DNA of 64,000 bases from Bdellovibrionales bacterium (GTDB lineage: Bacteria; Bdellovibrionota; Bdellovibrionia; Bdellovibrionales; Bdellovibrionaceae), in assembly GCA_016713585.1 (NCBI GenBank), contig JADJOV010000006.1, forward strand, positions 76,992-140,991, given 5' to 3'. The notes under the pieces were generated by a model. It was not told the DNA's origin. It worked only from the letters and a program-made list of their open reading frames with translations, and made no database searches. Below are positions 8,728 through 17,190 of this stretch, one piece after another; position 1 is the first letter of the stretch, and each line of letters starts with the position of its first letter. Position numbers and translations under genes: made by a program.

Positions 8728-9267
8728 TCAAGAGCGAACTGAGTCCATAAAATACCTTCTGCAAGGTCGAATCTTTCCCAGATAATAATGATCCAATTCA
8801 CTTTCTAAAGTGTAGCCAGCTTTCTCGAGGACTCTACCTGAACCAACATTTTCGCAGGCAACAATGCCATGAATCTTGGGAAGCTTCAGATCTGAAATCG
8901 CCCATTGACTGAGAGCTGCCACGGCTTGTGTTCCATAACCTTTGCAAGTAGCTTCTTGAGCAATTGCGTATCCAATCTCAATTTCCCCTTCAGTGAGTGG
9001 GCTCAGTCCAACATGACCAATGAGCTCTCGGGTTTCCTTTAATTCTACGCCCACGACAAATGGACGAATGTCTGGCTGTGGTGTCGGTGCGTATTGGGAA
9101 ACCAAAAAATCAACAACCTCTGCCGCCTCGGCTTCATTTTTGTAGACCTGATCTGGCAGCCACTCAACTAAGCTAGCCTCTTGGCTTAACTGAAAGATGA
9201 CTTTGACGTCGGATTGAGTGAGTGGTCGCAGAATTAGATCTTCAGTATGCAAATTTTGAAATGGCAC
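8728..9267 (-). CDS. GNAT-family N-acetyltransferase (RimJ/RimL type)
   Basis: 179 aa, close to the family norm. It transfers acetyl from acetyl-CoA to an amine, possibly a protein N-terminus. The N-terminal LILRPLTQSDV, central ELIGHVGLSPLTEGEIEIGY, acetyl-CoA binding CKGYGTQAV and the C-terminal HGIVACENVGSGRVLEKAGY are the four GNAT landmarks. Start is GTG 9267 with GAGG 5 nt before it. It is divergent from the following exported protein, whose open frame spuriously extends over this start. Substrate unknown. Confidence 0.88.
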   Translation of the reverse strand: MPFQNLHTEDLILRPLTQSDVKVIFQLSQEASLVEWLPDQVYKNEAEAAEVVDFLVSQYAPTPQPDIRPFVVGVELKETRELIGHVGLSPLTEGEIEIGYAIAQEATCKGYGTQAVAALSQWAISDLKLPKIHGIVACENVGSGRVLEKAGYTLESELDHYYLGKIRPCRRYFMDSVRS

Positions 9268-9371
9268 TTATTCCTCACTGGGTAAGGTTCAAAGACTATG
9301 AAAGTTTTCCAGTAGCGTCAAGAGGACCAGAAAACATTTCAGAATATTCCAAACTAAACCGAATTATTGTT

Positions 9372-10850
9372 GTGGCGAAGAAACTTTTTCTAATTCAATT
9401 CCTAACGGCAGTTTTATCCGGATCGACAGCATTTTGCTACGATACCTGTGATAAAAATACCCTCGCCAAAGATCGTCTCGTTGACATCAAAAAGTTGAAT
9501 GAGAAAATTGGAGAAGGACTCGAAAATGCAAATACATATTTTGAAACTGCCTGTCGATTTTCCGAAAGTGACAGCGAAGCTCTAAACACAAAAAAACTAA
9601 AATCACTGATCAACAAACCAGATACTTCGGCATTACGAACAACTATTCCGTTTAGCGATGAGGCCGAAAATAGAACGCAAGACTTTTTGAAAAAAATATC
9701 TGAAAAAATACACGCTCGACATGACTTCAACAAAAAGCTCGCTTCGGATATCGTGACCTGTACTAATGAGCAGGAAACTCCGGCGAACTTAGTCTGCAAA
9801 GGGGTCAATTCTTGGCTTGAAAATGAGCTTCCGCAAATTAGTCGGCTTGCCCGATTTAATCTTGCAATGGCTCACCAACCTACCACCGCAGGTCCATTGC
9901 GAGTGGTTGCAGAGAAGAGTGGGAACTCACTTCTTGAAGAGAGCAAAAGTACTAAGCAAATTCCGTGGAATCAATTGTCACTAGAAGAACTACGAATTGT
10001 AAATGAAAGTTTTGATAGTCTAAAAAAGGAGATCCGTCGAGAATTTGGCAAAGGAGCGACAAGGATTGAGCAAGGATTGGACACTATCAAATATGTTGAC
10101 CAACTTCAGAAAGTCCAACGTACCTATTACATGATTTACCTAAGCTTTATGGGAATAAATCCCATTCTGCAATTCATCAAATCTGAGACGCCAACCAAGG
10201 CTGAAATAAATCATGCAGCAACGCTAACGTTGAAGAATCTCGAGAAGGAAAAAGCACTTTTGGATGAAATTGATAATGCGATCTCCAAGCCGTTTAATGT
10301 TGGAAGATCAGGTGCAAAGTCATTTAAGAGCGAAATTCTTCATTTGATGAAATACAGAACTGAAGTTGAAGAAGTCCTTTTAGAAAATCCAGAATTTTGT
10401 GGTCTTGGTGTTGCTCTTAATCAAGTAGATAGTAATAGAGAGATTACAGCAGCATTGGCGGGCCTTCCAATTCTTGCGGCTTCATTTTTTGTTCCTCCGC
10501 TTTATGGACTAGCAATAGCTGGGCTGACTTCTGGATATTATATATTTGACTCCAAAAAAAAGTTGGATGAAGGACAAATTCATCATAATGCGCGGATTCA
10601 GAGGGAGGGAATGACCGACCTCATAAAAAACATCTCTACTGATGGAAAAAGTAGTGACGAAATACGCAAGGAACTGGAAAAAGATGTCACAAGGATCTAC
10701 CGTAAAGACCTCGTGGATCTGCGTCAGAGTGAAGCAGACCGAAACATCTCAGTAGTGTTAGCTCCGGTAGCTGTCATTTCCCCCCTTGCGGCAAAGTATT
10801 TAGCTTCTTTTGGCAGAACCATGCGGGCTGCATTCGTTCCTGCCCCCTAA
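9372..10850 (+). CDS. Exported helical protein with hydrophobic segments, unknown function
   Basis: Not recognised. The frame is open from 9222, but the early part overlaps the divergent acetyltransferase start. GTG 9372 gives a good signal peptide (AKKLFLIQFLTAVLSG...), cleavage near AFC, followed by a Cys-containing mature start; no clear ribosome binding site is seen, so the start is uncertain. The mature part is mostly charged, helix-prone sequence with Cys in CRFSES, CTNEQ and CKGV. A hydrophobic pair (AALAGLPILAASFFVPPLYG, then LAIAGLTSGYYIF) lies about 70-100 residues before the end and another (VVLAPVAVISPLAAKYLASF) at the end. It is followed 58 nt later by a second exported protein, likely one operon. 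Confidence 0.7.
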   Translation: MAKKLFLIQFLTAVLSGSTAFCYDTCDKNTLAKDRLVDIKKLNEKIGEGLENANTYFETACRFSESDSEALNTKKLKSLINKPDTSALRTTIPFSDEAENRTQDFLKKISEKIHARHDFNKKLASDIVTCTNEQETPANLVCKGVNSWLENELPQISRLARFNLAMAHQPTTAGPLRVVAEKSGNSLLEESKSTKQIPWNQLSLEELRIVNESFDSLKKEIRREFGKGATRIEQGLDTIKYVDQLQKVQRTYYMIYLSFMGINPILQFIKSETPTKAEINHAATLTLKNLEKEKALLDEIDNAISKPFNVGRSGAKSFKSEILHLMKYRTEVEEVLLENPEFCGLGVALNQVDSNREITAALAGLPILAASFFVPPLYGLAIAGLTSGYYIFDSKKKLDEGQIHHNARIQREGMTDLIKNISTDGKSSDEIRKELEKDVTRIYRKDLVDLRQSEADRNISVVLAPVAVISPLAAKYLASFGRTMRAAFVPAP

Positions 10851-10853
10851 GTT

Positions 10854-10868
10854 GTCTCAAATTGAGAC
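10854..10868. repeat. Short inverted repeat between two exported-protein genes
   Basis: GTCTCAA and TTGAGAC flank a single A, three bases after the upstream stop. It could be a small operator or RNA hairpin; there is no T-tract, so it is not a terminator. Confidence 0.4.
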
Positions 10869-10908
10869 GATGGTCTCCGATTTGCATTTGCGTAAATCCG
10901 GAGGTCTT

Positions 10909-11847
10909 ATGAGATTCGCAATTTCGATTGTTGGTTTGTTGGTGGTTGGAGCTGTGAATTCTTTTGCAGCAGGAGGTAAGCCCCAGATGGGTCCGAATCC
11001 TACTAGGGAACAATTTGAATTTGTTTTTGATAGAAGCGGTGTTAATGATCCTAAAGTGAACTATAATGGGCTAGTTGGCAGTTTTGATAGGTCACGAGGC
11101 TATTTGCAGGACGTCACGAGCGAGATTAGTCGTTTGAGGGGTCTCGCGGAGTGGCAGAATTCTAATATCAACCCGCAGCCTCCTCGGTTGGCGAAGGCCA
11201 GGCTGGTAGAGGGCGGAATAGCAACAAGCCCAATCTTTCCCGATATGCCCACTTGGTCAAGCCAAGGAATTCAGGATAGTGATATAGTACGACTTCGAAA
11301 AATGATTGAACACCTAGCTAAAACATACCCAGATAAGAAGGTTGAAATATCAAAATTGACGAAATATCTGTCACAAGTAGAACCGTCGAATAGTTTTACC
11401 TACTTAAGTGCCGAGGCAAAGAGAGAAAAGATCGCCACCCAGATAAGAGCGCTCGCAGAGTTGTCGAAAGAACTAGATGCTAAAATGGGATCTAATTCTT
11501 TCCAATCTGCAACTGTTACTCACAATGGAAGAAATATAATCATTAAAAAGGATGCCGATGGATTGTATACTATAGACGAAAACGGGAGACGAATTAGGGA
11601 AGTAAAATTTGAAATAGTTGACCCGACAAAATCTAAACCAGGGGCTTCCGCAGTGAAGAATATTGTGAAGAAGTCCGGTGGTGGTGGGACAGTGGTTTCG
11701 CTGTCTGTTGCTGCCTTCCTAGGACTTATGATAAATCAGTCGATGGTTGGTGACGGAGAAGCTGCAGAGGCAAGAAAGGCGCAGCCTTCAGCAATGTATC
11801 AACCCTATCTTAGTGTTCCAGCAGTTGGCCCAGCCGCCGCCAAATAG
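10909..11847 (+). CDS. Exported protein, unknown function
   Basis: 312 aa from ATG 10909, chosen because CCGGAGG lies 5 nt upstream and the product then starts with a clean signal peptide (MRFAISIVGLLVVGAVNSFA, cut before AGG). The frame stays open further up but without a ribosome site. The mature protein is hydrophilic, with helix-forming stretches around LRGLAEWQN, RLRKMIEHLAKTYPD and IRALAELSKELDAKM, a lysine-rich linker, and one hydrophobic segment near the C-terminus (TVVSLSVAAFLGLMI). That arrangement suggests periplasmic domain plus C-terminal membrane tail. No family recognised. Probably co-transcribed with the preceding exported protein, which has a similar design. Confidence 0.75.
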   Translation: MRFAISIVGLLVVGAVNSFAAGGKPQMGPNPTREQFEFVFDRSGVNDPKVNYNGLVGSFDRSRGYLQDVTSEISRLRGLAEWQNSNINPQPPRLAKARLVEGGIATSPIFPDMPTWSSQGIQDSDIVRLRKMIEHLAKTYPDKKVEISKLTKYLSQVEPSNSFTYLSAEAKREKIATQIRALAELSKELDAKMGSNSFQSATVTHNGRNIIIKKDADGLYTIDENGRRIREVKFEIVDPTKSKPGASAVKNIVKKSGGGGTVVSLSVAAFLGLMINQSMVGDGEAAEARKAQPSAMYQPYLSVPAVGPAAAK

Positions 11848-11956
11848 TGGGATTTAGGTTGCCTGGCTAGTCCCCCACCTCGCGGCTATTCGTTGCATCA
11901 ACAAGAAAGATCTGCATGGTGCATATCCAGCTCGGCTTGTGAAAACCACTGCCTTG

Positions 11957-13093
11957 TTAGACTAATTTTACTTGTTTGCAGAAGTCAGAAAAGGGCAATA
12001 CCGAAATTCGGTCGTCAACCTGCCTGTGCGTCGCTCCCATGTGAACCTGATAGAAGTGTGGGATATCTGTTCTATCTTTAAAATAGAATAAATGCGGAGA
12101 AACTGACTTTGCACCTTGCTTGCACTCCACAGCAAAAAGAGGTTTTTTGTTTTTGATTACTACGAAGTCGACTTCCCGCTTGTCGGTATCTCTTAGAAAC
12201 CTGAGTTCCATCGGGAACCCTTCGACATCTTCAAGATAGTGACAATATTTTAGTAAATGTGAAGCTACCATGTTTTCGAATCTAACTCCCGGATTTTCAA
12301 CTTGACTCCAGTCCCACAGATAAAGCTTTTGCTCTTTCTTAACAGCTCTAATCTTCGAAGAGCCAAATGGTGAAATCTGAAAACTGTAATAGAGGGAGGA
12401 TAGAATTCCGAGCCACCTCTTAATTGTCTTAAAATCTGCTTGAATATCGTTTGCTAGTGAGTTGATCGAGAGCGGTGACCCAACTCTTTGCGGAAGCTCC
12501 TCTGCGAGAGAAAAAACTTTTTCCAGATCCTTTACATCTTCCCAGTCTTTCAAGTCGGTTCGAACCAGTCGATTTAATCTCTGTAAATGCCACCGTCTTA
12601 AAGTTCGTTCGTCTCCCGCAAACAAGGGTTCTGGGAATCCACCAAACTTCAAGAGTCGCTCTAAAGAATGAGCCTCAAAATTCAATTCAGGCAAACTGTA
12701 AGGGTGAAGTCGATAGTAGAAATAACGGCCTAACAAAGAATCTCCACCTTTTCTGAAATGGTCAAGTCTCGCTGACCCGGTAATTAAGAAGTGGTGAGTA
12801 TTCTTAAGCGTATCATAGAAGCCCTTAATTAAGTTTCGCCAATTCTTGAACTTATGAATTTCGTCGAAAACAAGAAGGGGCTCCGTTTTCGGCCACTCGC
12901 GATCTCTAATCATTTGCTTATGGATATCATCATCCCAGTTAAAATAGGCGGGGTGGCCATCCCGATAATTCTTGATCAGGCTTTGGGCAAGAGTCGTTTT
13001 ACCAACCTGTCTGGGTCCGCCTAGAAAAACCATTTTTTTCTTTAGATCAGAGGCGATATGGGGGGTTAAGTATCGCGTGAGTGTTTTGGACAT
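11957..13093 (-). CDS. AAA ATPase with C-terminal DUF4143 domain
   Basis: 378 aa. The N-terminal ATPase (AAA_14 type) shows Walker A GGPRQVGKTT (about residues 25-34), Walker B PLLVFDEIHKFKNW and sensor-like FLITGSARLD. The C-terminal DUF4143 part has a nuclease-fold look: REVDFVVIKNKKPLFAVECK. This large family is common in bacteria and archaea, often mobile, and its function is poorly established. The gene stands alone, convergent with the preceding exported-protein gene. A 26-bp perfect palindrome begins 3 nt before its start codon. The frame is intact. Confidence 0.9.
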   Translation of the reverse strand: MSKTLTRYLTPHIASDLKKKMVFLGGPRQVGKTTLAQSLIKNYRDGHPAYFNWDDDIHKQMIRDREWPKTEPLLVFDEIHKFKNWRNLIKGFYDTLKNTHHFLITGSARLDHFRKGGDSLLGRYFYYRLHPYSLPELNFEAHSLERLLKFGGFPEPLFAGDERTLRRWHLQRLNRLVRTDLKDWEDVKDLEKVFSLAEELPQRVGSPLSINSLANDIQADFKTIKRWLGILSSLYYSFQISPFGSSKIRAVKKEQKLYLWDWSQVENPGVRFENMVASHLLKYCHYLEDVEGFPMELRFLRDTDKREVDFVVIKNKKPLFAVECKQGAKSVSPHLFYFKDRTDIPHFYQVHMGATHRQVDDRISVLPFSDFCKQVKLV

Positions 13094-13096
13094 AGA

Positions 13097-13122
13097 TCCA
13101 ATTTACTCATGAGTAAATTGGA
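13097..13122. promoter_or_regulatory. 26-bp perfect palindrome at the start of the DUF4143 ATPase gene
   Basis: Each arm is 13 bases, TCCAATTTACTCA and its exact reverse complement, with no spacer; the centre is TACTCATGAGTA. It lies directly upstream of the ATG (13093) of the ATPase, covering the place where a ribosome binding site should be; no Shine-Dalgarno is visible. It may be an operator, an mRNA hairpin controlling translation, or a target for the ATPase itself. Confidence 0.75.
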
Positions 13123-13199
13123 GTCAAGTCCAGAATACCAAGCTGGGATAAATTCAACGGCAATTGCCTAAAATGTACTATATCCTCAATCCCACGTCG

Positions 13200-14078
13200 T
13201 TATTCGTTCTCTTTAAAAAAGCGATCAAGACGCAAGTTGATATAGTCAGGGAAATCCAGTTGGGTGCAGTGGGAGCCGTAGGGAACCATCAAAAACTCGC
13301 TGCCTTTGATTTTTTCGTGGAGTTCAAACTGGAATTTTTGGGGAGTTACATGATCTTCTTCGCCAGAAATTATCAGTGCGGGACACTTGACTGAGTCGAC
13401 AATTGAATCGCCATCAAAATTCATGAGCGCCTCAAAGAGTGGAAGAAAAACCTTTAAATCCATTTGTGAGACTCCGCGAGCGTAGACTTCTATATCTTTA
13501 AAATGAGTCAGGCGAATATTAAAACCGCCGGCAATTGCGGCAAGGTGCATAGCGATTGGATTGTAAAGAAGAGCTCGCCAGAGGGCATTCCATATGTCAG
13601 GAGATTTATAGTACTGATCGCGCACAAAGTAAAAGAACGGCTCAACAACGTCGAGTCCATACATTCCCTTGATTGGATTCTTAGCAAAACCATTAATAAA
13701 AACCAGTGACTTAAAGAGCTCTGGCTTTTCAAGATAGGTTTCAAGAATGACAGTAGCGCCAAAACTATGGCCAACAAAGTGAGCACTTGGAATATTCAAA
13801 AACTCTAAAAGGCCGATAAGATCTCTTGCGATAGCCTCTATCGTCAGGTTTTTGCCTTCGGGCACCTCTGAACTTTTATGATGACCACGAAGATCGAAGC
13901 AAATGACTTTATGGGTTTTTGAAAAATGCTCGACTTGGTAATGCCAATGATTCATCAAACAGGCTATTCCGTAGATGAAAACAATGGCCGGGCCGTCGCC
14001 CCTTGTTTCATAGTATATGGGGGTTCCGTCAAAGCTTTTGAATGTTCCGTTGGTTTTACTGATTGTCTCCATGCTCAT
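13200..14078 (-). CDS. Alpha/beta-hydrolase
   Basis: 292 aa, the size of a single-domain alpha/beta-hydrolase. The oxyanion region is FIYGIACLMNHW, the nucleophile elbow GHSFGA, the acid GEEDHVTP and the catalytic His GSHCTQLD. Sequence around VICFDLRGHHKSS is typical of esterases and haloperoxidase-like enzymes; the substrate cannot be told. ATG 14078 is the first start, but ATG 14072 (MSMETI, third codon) has AGG at better spacing. It follows the FHA gene by 1 nt, so the two form an operon. Confidence 0.88.
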   Translation of the reverse strand: MSMETISKTNGTFKSFDGTPIYYETRGDGPAIVFIYGIACLMNHWHYQVEHFSKTHKVICFDLRGHHKSSEVPEGKNLTIEAIARDLIGLLEFLNIPSAHFVGHSFGATVILETYLEKPELFKSLVFINGFAKNPIKGMYGLDVVEPFFYFVRDQYYKSPDIWNALWRALLYNPIAMHLAAIAGGFNIRLTHFKDIEVYARGVSQMDLKVFLPLFEALMNFDGDSIVDSVKCPALIISGEEDHVTPQKFQFELHEKIKGSEFLMVPYGSHCTQLDFPDYINLRLDRFFKENE

Positions 14079-14079
14079 C

Positions 14080-14769
14080 CTATTTAAGGTTCACTTTCAT
14101 TGCGGACTCCCCAACTACAATAATATCGTCAGCCTGGAGAGCCTGAGAGTTGACGACATGCCCATTCAAGGTCAAGCTTTGCCCGCAAAGATTATTTAAT
14201 CGAGGGCGACCTTTTTCGCTCACCAATTCAAAAGCTAAGTCCGGAATCTTGAGATCATTCAACTCGATATCCCAGGTATTTGAGCCAACCAGTCTAGGTC
14301 CGTAGCCGATCACAAGGGATTCTCCAGCTTGGGTCCCCCGCAGAAACTCTAGCTCGAGGATTGGGTCAAAGGCGGTCAGCTTTGGGGTGCTGTCATTGTC
14401 TACAATTGGACTCTTTGTCAGGTAATTCTTAAGTTGTGCCTGCCAACCGAGGATTGGAGCTAGCCTGTCAGCCTCCTCGTCGGTTGTCTCTTTTGCTAGA
14501 ATGAGGCAGCGCCCGATCTGGAATTTAACGCCAGGCAGAAGAGCCACCTTTTTGACCCTTCTTTTGTTCAACAAAAGGCCATTTGCCGATTCAAGGTCCA
14601 CCAAAATAAGCTGTCCCTTGTTGTCCAAATCAAATTTAGCGTGTGTTCCTGATATGTTAGGATCATTCAAGATAATGTCAGCCCGGCTCCTTCCGATAGT
14701 CTGTCCAGCCTCGACTCGGAAGAAGGCACCTTTAGATTCCCCTGTCATGATCTCAAGTAACATAGGCAT
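14080..14769 (-). CDS. Tandem FHA-domain protein
   Basis: 229 aa made of two forkhead-associated folds, which bind phosphothreonine. The first (about residues 5-90) has the full signature: GRSRADIILNDPNISGTHAKF and ESANGLLLNKRRV. The second (about 135-229) is degenerate: WDIELNDLKIPDLAFEL and LTLNGHVV, lacking the GR and SxxH residues, so it probably does not bind phosphopeptide. No kinase is next to it. It lies 1 nt before an alpha/beta-hydrolase gene and is divergent from rpsF. A role in Ser/Thr-kinase signalling is inferred from the fold only. Confidence 0.85.
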   Translation of the reverse strand: MPMLLEIMTGESKGAFFRVEAGQTIGRSRADIILNDPNISGTHAKFDLDNKGQLILVDLESANGLLLNKRRVKKVALLPGVKFQIGRCLILAKETTDEEADRLAPILGWQAQLKNYLTKSPIVDNDSTPKLTAFDPILELEFLRGTQAGESLVIGYGPRLVGSNTWDIELNDLKIPDLAFELVSEKGRPRLNNLCGQSLTLNGHVVNSQALQADDIIVVGESAMKVNLK

Positions 14770-14920
14770 GATACTACTCTAATTGGAAAATCCAAGGACA
14801 GCAATCTTGTCTCCTTGTGCTGAGACTAAAGGCATGTTAAACCGGCGAGACCAAAAAGGGATTTCCTTGCTCCCGAAATCTTGTAAGTAAAAACGGGGGC
14901 TATTAACCGAAAGGAACGTA

Positions 14921-15367
14921 ATGGATCTGAAGAAAGTGGCCTTGAAACGGCCCTACGAAGTTGTCGTGTTGGTACACCCGGATGCGACCTTGGATGAACA
15001 GAAGGCAGTATTTAAGAAAAATAAGGCAACCATTGAGTCATTTGCGGGCTCTGTGTTTAATCTTGAAACCTGGGGAAAGAGAAATCTAGCCAATCCAATT
15101 GGTAAGATTAGGAAAGCCTACTTTTTCCATTCGTTTTTTGAGGCCAATACTCAAGCTATTGCAGAACTAGAAAGAACTATGCGCATTAGCGACAAGGTCC
15201 TTCGATTCATGCACACCAGACTTGATGAAAGGGTCCCTCTCAGTAAGCACCTAGAGACTTTCAAAAAAGGTCTGTCTGAATCTGCACTCAGAGAGAAGGA
15301 GAGAGAAGCGAAGATGCAAGCTCGTCGAGCTGCCTTTGCGGCCGCCAAATCTGAAAGATTTGAATAG
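14921..15367 (+). CDS. rpsF: 30S ribosomal protein S6
   Basis: S6 binds the central domain of 16S rRNA together with S18. Residues 11-107 carry the ferredoxin-like S6 fold (RPYEVVVLVHPDATLDEQ, WGKRNLANPIGKIRKAYFF, LRFMHTRLDER). The C-terminus adds about 40 charged, Ala/Arg/Lys-rich residues. AAAGGAA precedes ATG 14921. It heads rpsF-DUF2232-rplI; the usual rpsR is not between them. Confidence 0.97.
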   Translation: MDLKKVALKRPYEVVVLVHPDATLDEQKAVFKKNKATIESFAGSVFNLETWGKRNLANPIGKIRKAYFFHSFFEANTQAIAELERTMRISDKVLRFMHTRLDERVPLSKHLETFKKGLSESALREKEREAKMQARRAAFAAAKSERFE

Positions 15368-15413
15368 TTTAATCTCTAAGATTGAGTGCGTTGGAACTAG
15401 CTAAGGACTATCT

Positions 15414-16292
15414 ATGCGTGAAGCAACAAAAGCTAAGTTATTTTTGCTCGCTGCGAGCGGGCTTTTGTTTTCTGTATTGACAGTTTTCTTTGGCACACCC
15501 TTTTTGCGAGCACTTCGACAGACCTATGGTCCGACCGTCTATTGGAGTTTGGGAATTATTTTGTCGGCCGTGGCCTTTCCTGTCTGGTTTTTTGTAGGCT
15601 CAATTTGGATTGTTGTTGGTGCCTATCACGAAATTGAGAAGCTGGGGAAAGGTTGGTGGATTGCTGGCCTATTAAGTGTTCTTTTGAGTGGGGGGTTTGG
15701 GTGGCTTTCGGCGACCTATTCCTTACGAGCAAATGGCATTGAAAGCCGGGAGCAAGTAGAAGCACTGATTGGTGAGATGACGGCGAGTTTGGAGGCAGTC
15801 ATTCCCAATGTTAAGATCAAAGCAGAAGATGTGTTTAATCAGATGCCATCTTTTGTAGTTATGACCTTGATGCTAGCACTAGCTAATGCGGTTCTATTTG
15901 ATCGAAAGGTATATAATTGGTTAGCTCTTCCCTTGCCTGAGGCGAGTGGTCGAGAAGCCAATAAGTTGTTAGAGTTGAGGGTGCCAGATTTTTTTATTTG
16001 GATTGCTCTTATGGCCTTGCTCTTTTCAACTTTCAGTTTCAACTCAAAGGCCTTGGGAATCGTTGCATTGAATGTAGTGAATGTTTCGGCAGTTCTCTAC
16101 TTCTTTCAAGGATTGGCTGTTTTAGAGACCTACCTGAGAGCTATTAAGGCAGGTTTTTTAATGCGGTTTGTAACTTATTTTATTTTGGTCGGTCAGTTCT
16201 TCATACTGGTGAGTATTTTGGGACTGATTGACTTTTGGGCGGGTTTTCGAGGAAGAATTCAGAAGTTGAATTCGCAAATTGGGGACCGGTAA
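15414..16292 (+). CDS. DUF2232 (YybS-like) membrane protein
   Basis: 292 aa with about eight hydrophobic segments (near residues 8-30, 42-66, 78-100, 145-165, 190-210, 215-240, 255-285). Length, topology and the position between rpsF and rplI match DUF2232 proteins, which sit in the same ribosomal operon in many bacteria. A soluble loop (about residues 103-145) lies between the third and fourth membrane segments. Function is not known. The start follows AAGGAC at good spacing. Confidence 0.85.
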   Translation: MREATKAKLFLLAASGLLFSVLTVFFGTPFLRALRQTYGPTVYWSLGIILSAVAFPVWFFVGSIWIVVGAYHEIEKLGKGWWIAGLLSVLLSGGFGWLSATYSLRANGIESREQVEALIGEMTASLEAVIPNVKIKAEDVFNQMPSFVVMTLMLALANAVLFDRKVYNWLALPLPEASGREANKLLELRVPDFFIWIALMALLFSTFSFNSKALGIVALNVVNVSAVLYFFQGLAVLETYLRAIKAGFLMRFVTYFILVGQFFILVSILGLIDFWAGFRGRIQKLNSQIGDR

Positions 16293-16319
16293 AACCTTTT
16301 AGAGAATTAGGAGTCAGGA

Positions 16320-16763
16320 ATGAAAGTCATTCTTCAAAAAGATGTAAAAGATTTAGGAAAAGTTGGGGATCTTGTGAGCGTGTCAGAGGGATTTGCTCGA
16401 AATTTTCTCTTTCCAAGGAAGTTGGCCTTAGAAGCCACTGAAAAGAGGGTTAAAGAGTTTGAACATCTCAACCGTGTTGCTGAGGCAAAGAAAATAAAAG
16501 CGAACAGTGATCGCCAGCTTATTTTAAATAAAATTAGCGGCGTCACTTTGAACTTTAAGATGGCGGCGGGTGATAGCGACCGACTCTTTGGAACTGTAAC
16601 GACTACTGACATTTCTAGGGCACTAGAGAAGCAGGGTTTTTCAGTTGATCGAAGAGATATTTTGCTAGACGAACCAATCAAAATTTTAGGACAGCACAAG
16701 GCAGTCATTAAATATTCTGAGGGTCTTCAGGCTAGTATAGCAATTGCAGTCGAGCGAGCATAA
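16320..16763 (+). CDS. rplI: 50S ribosomal protein L9
   Basis: L9 binds 23S rRNA at the base of the L1 stalk. The N-terminal KOW-like domain MKVILQKDVKDLGKVGDLV and GFARNFLFPRKLA are diagnostic, followed by the long connecting helix and the C-terminal domain (DSDRLFGTVTTTDI, KAVIKYSEG). 147 aa is normal. Last gene of the ribosomal operon, convergent with a small minus-strand gene. Confidence 0.97.
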   Translation: MKVILQKDVKDLGKVGDLVSVSEGFARNFLFPRKLALEATEKRVKEFEHLNRVAEAKKIKANSDRQLILNKISGVTLNFKMAAGDSDRLFGTVTTTDISRALEKQGFSVDRRDILLDEPIKILGQHKAVIKYSEGLQASIAIAVERA

Positions 16764-16788
16764 ATCAAAATTGTTTGGATTCTGTGTC

Positions 16789-17019
16789 TTATGAGGCGCA
16801 GGATCCGTCTTCTTTAAGTTCTATAAGTACATTTTGTAGGTGGTCACCTACGATCTCACGAAGTTGTTCCAAGGTGAGGGTGTCGGCTTGGCATCCATAT
16901 TTACTGAGGAGTACCTCAAACTGTTTTGCGGCACATTCCTTAGGATAATCCAAATGCGAATCCATGTGTTCTACAAGTGACGAAACCAAGTTTATTGCCG
17001 CTGAACTTTCTCCCACCAA
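16789..17019 (-). CDS. Small acidic protein, unknown function
   Basis: 76 aa. Start is GTG 17019, supported by AAGGAGG 5 nt upstream, so the frame is probably real. The product is acidic and helical, with Cys at DYPKECAAKQ, KYGCQAD and EDGSCAS. No family recognised. It is alone between rplI (convergent) and dnaB. Confidence 0.6.
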   Translation of the reverse strand: MVGESSAAINLVSSLVEHMDSHLDYPKECAAKQFEVLLSKYGCQADTLTLEQLREIVGDHLQNVLIELKEDGSCAS

Positions 17020-17190
17020 GGCCTCCTTGCCAAAGTCCGATCATCCTCATTCTGAGTTGATCAAAAGGTCATTGCGATCTTTGCCGTGATCACAATAAAG
17101 ACAAGATCATTCGAGCAAGCGGTTAATCCAGTGACAATACAAATTAGGAATTAGAAAAGGTTTCGGACCAAAGTCATAACTTACAAACTG

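Noticed and set aside
9222..9371. Upstream extension of the exported-protein gene
   Set aside because: It overlaps the start of the divergent acetyltransferase and would bury the signal peptide.
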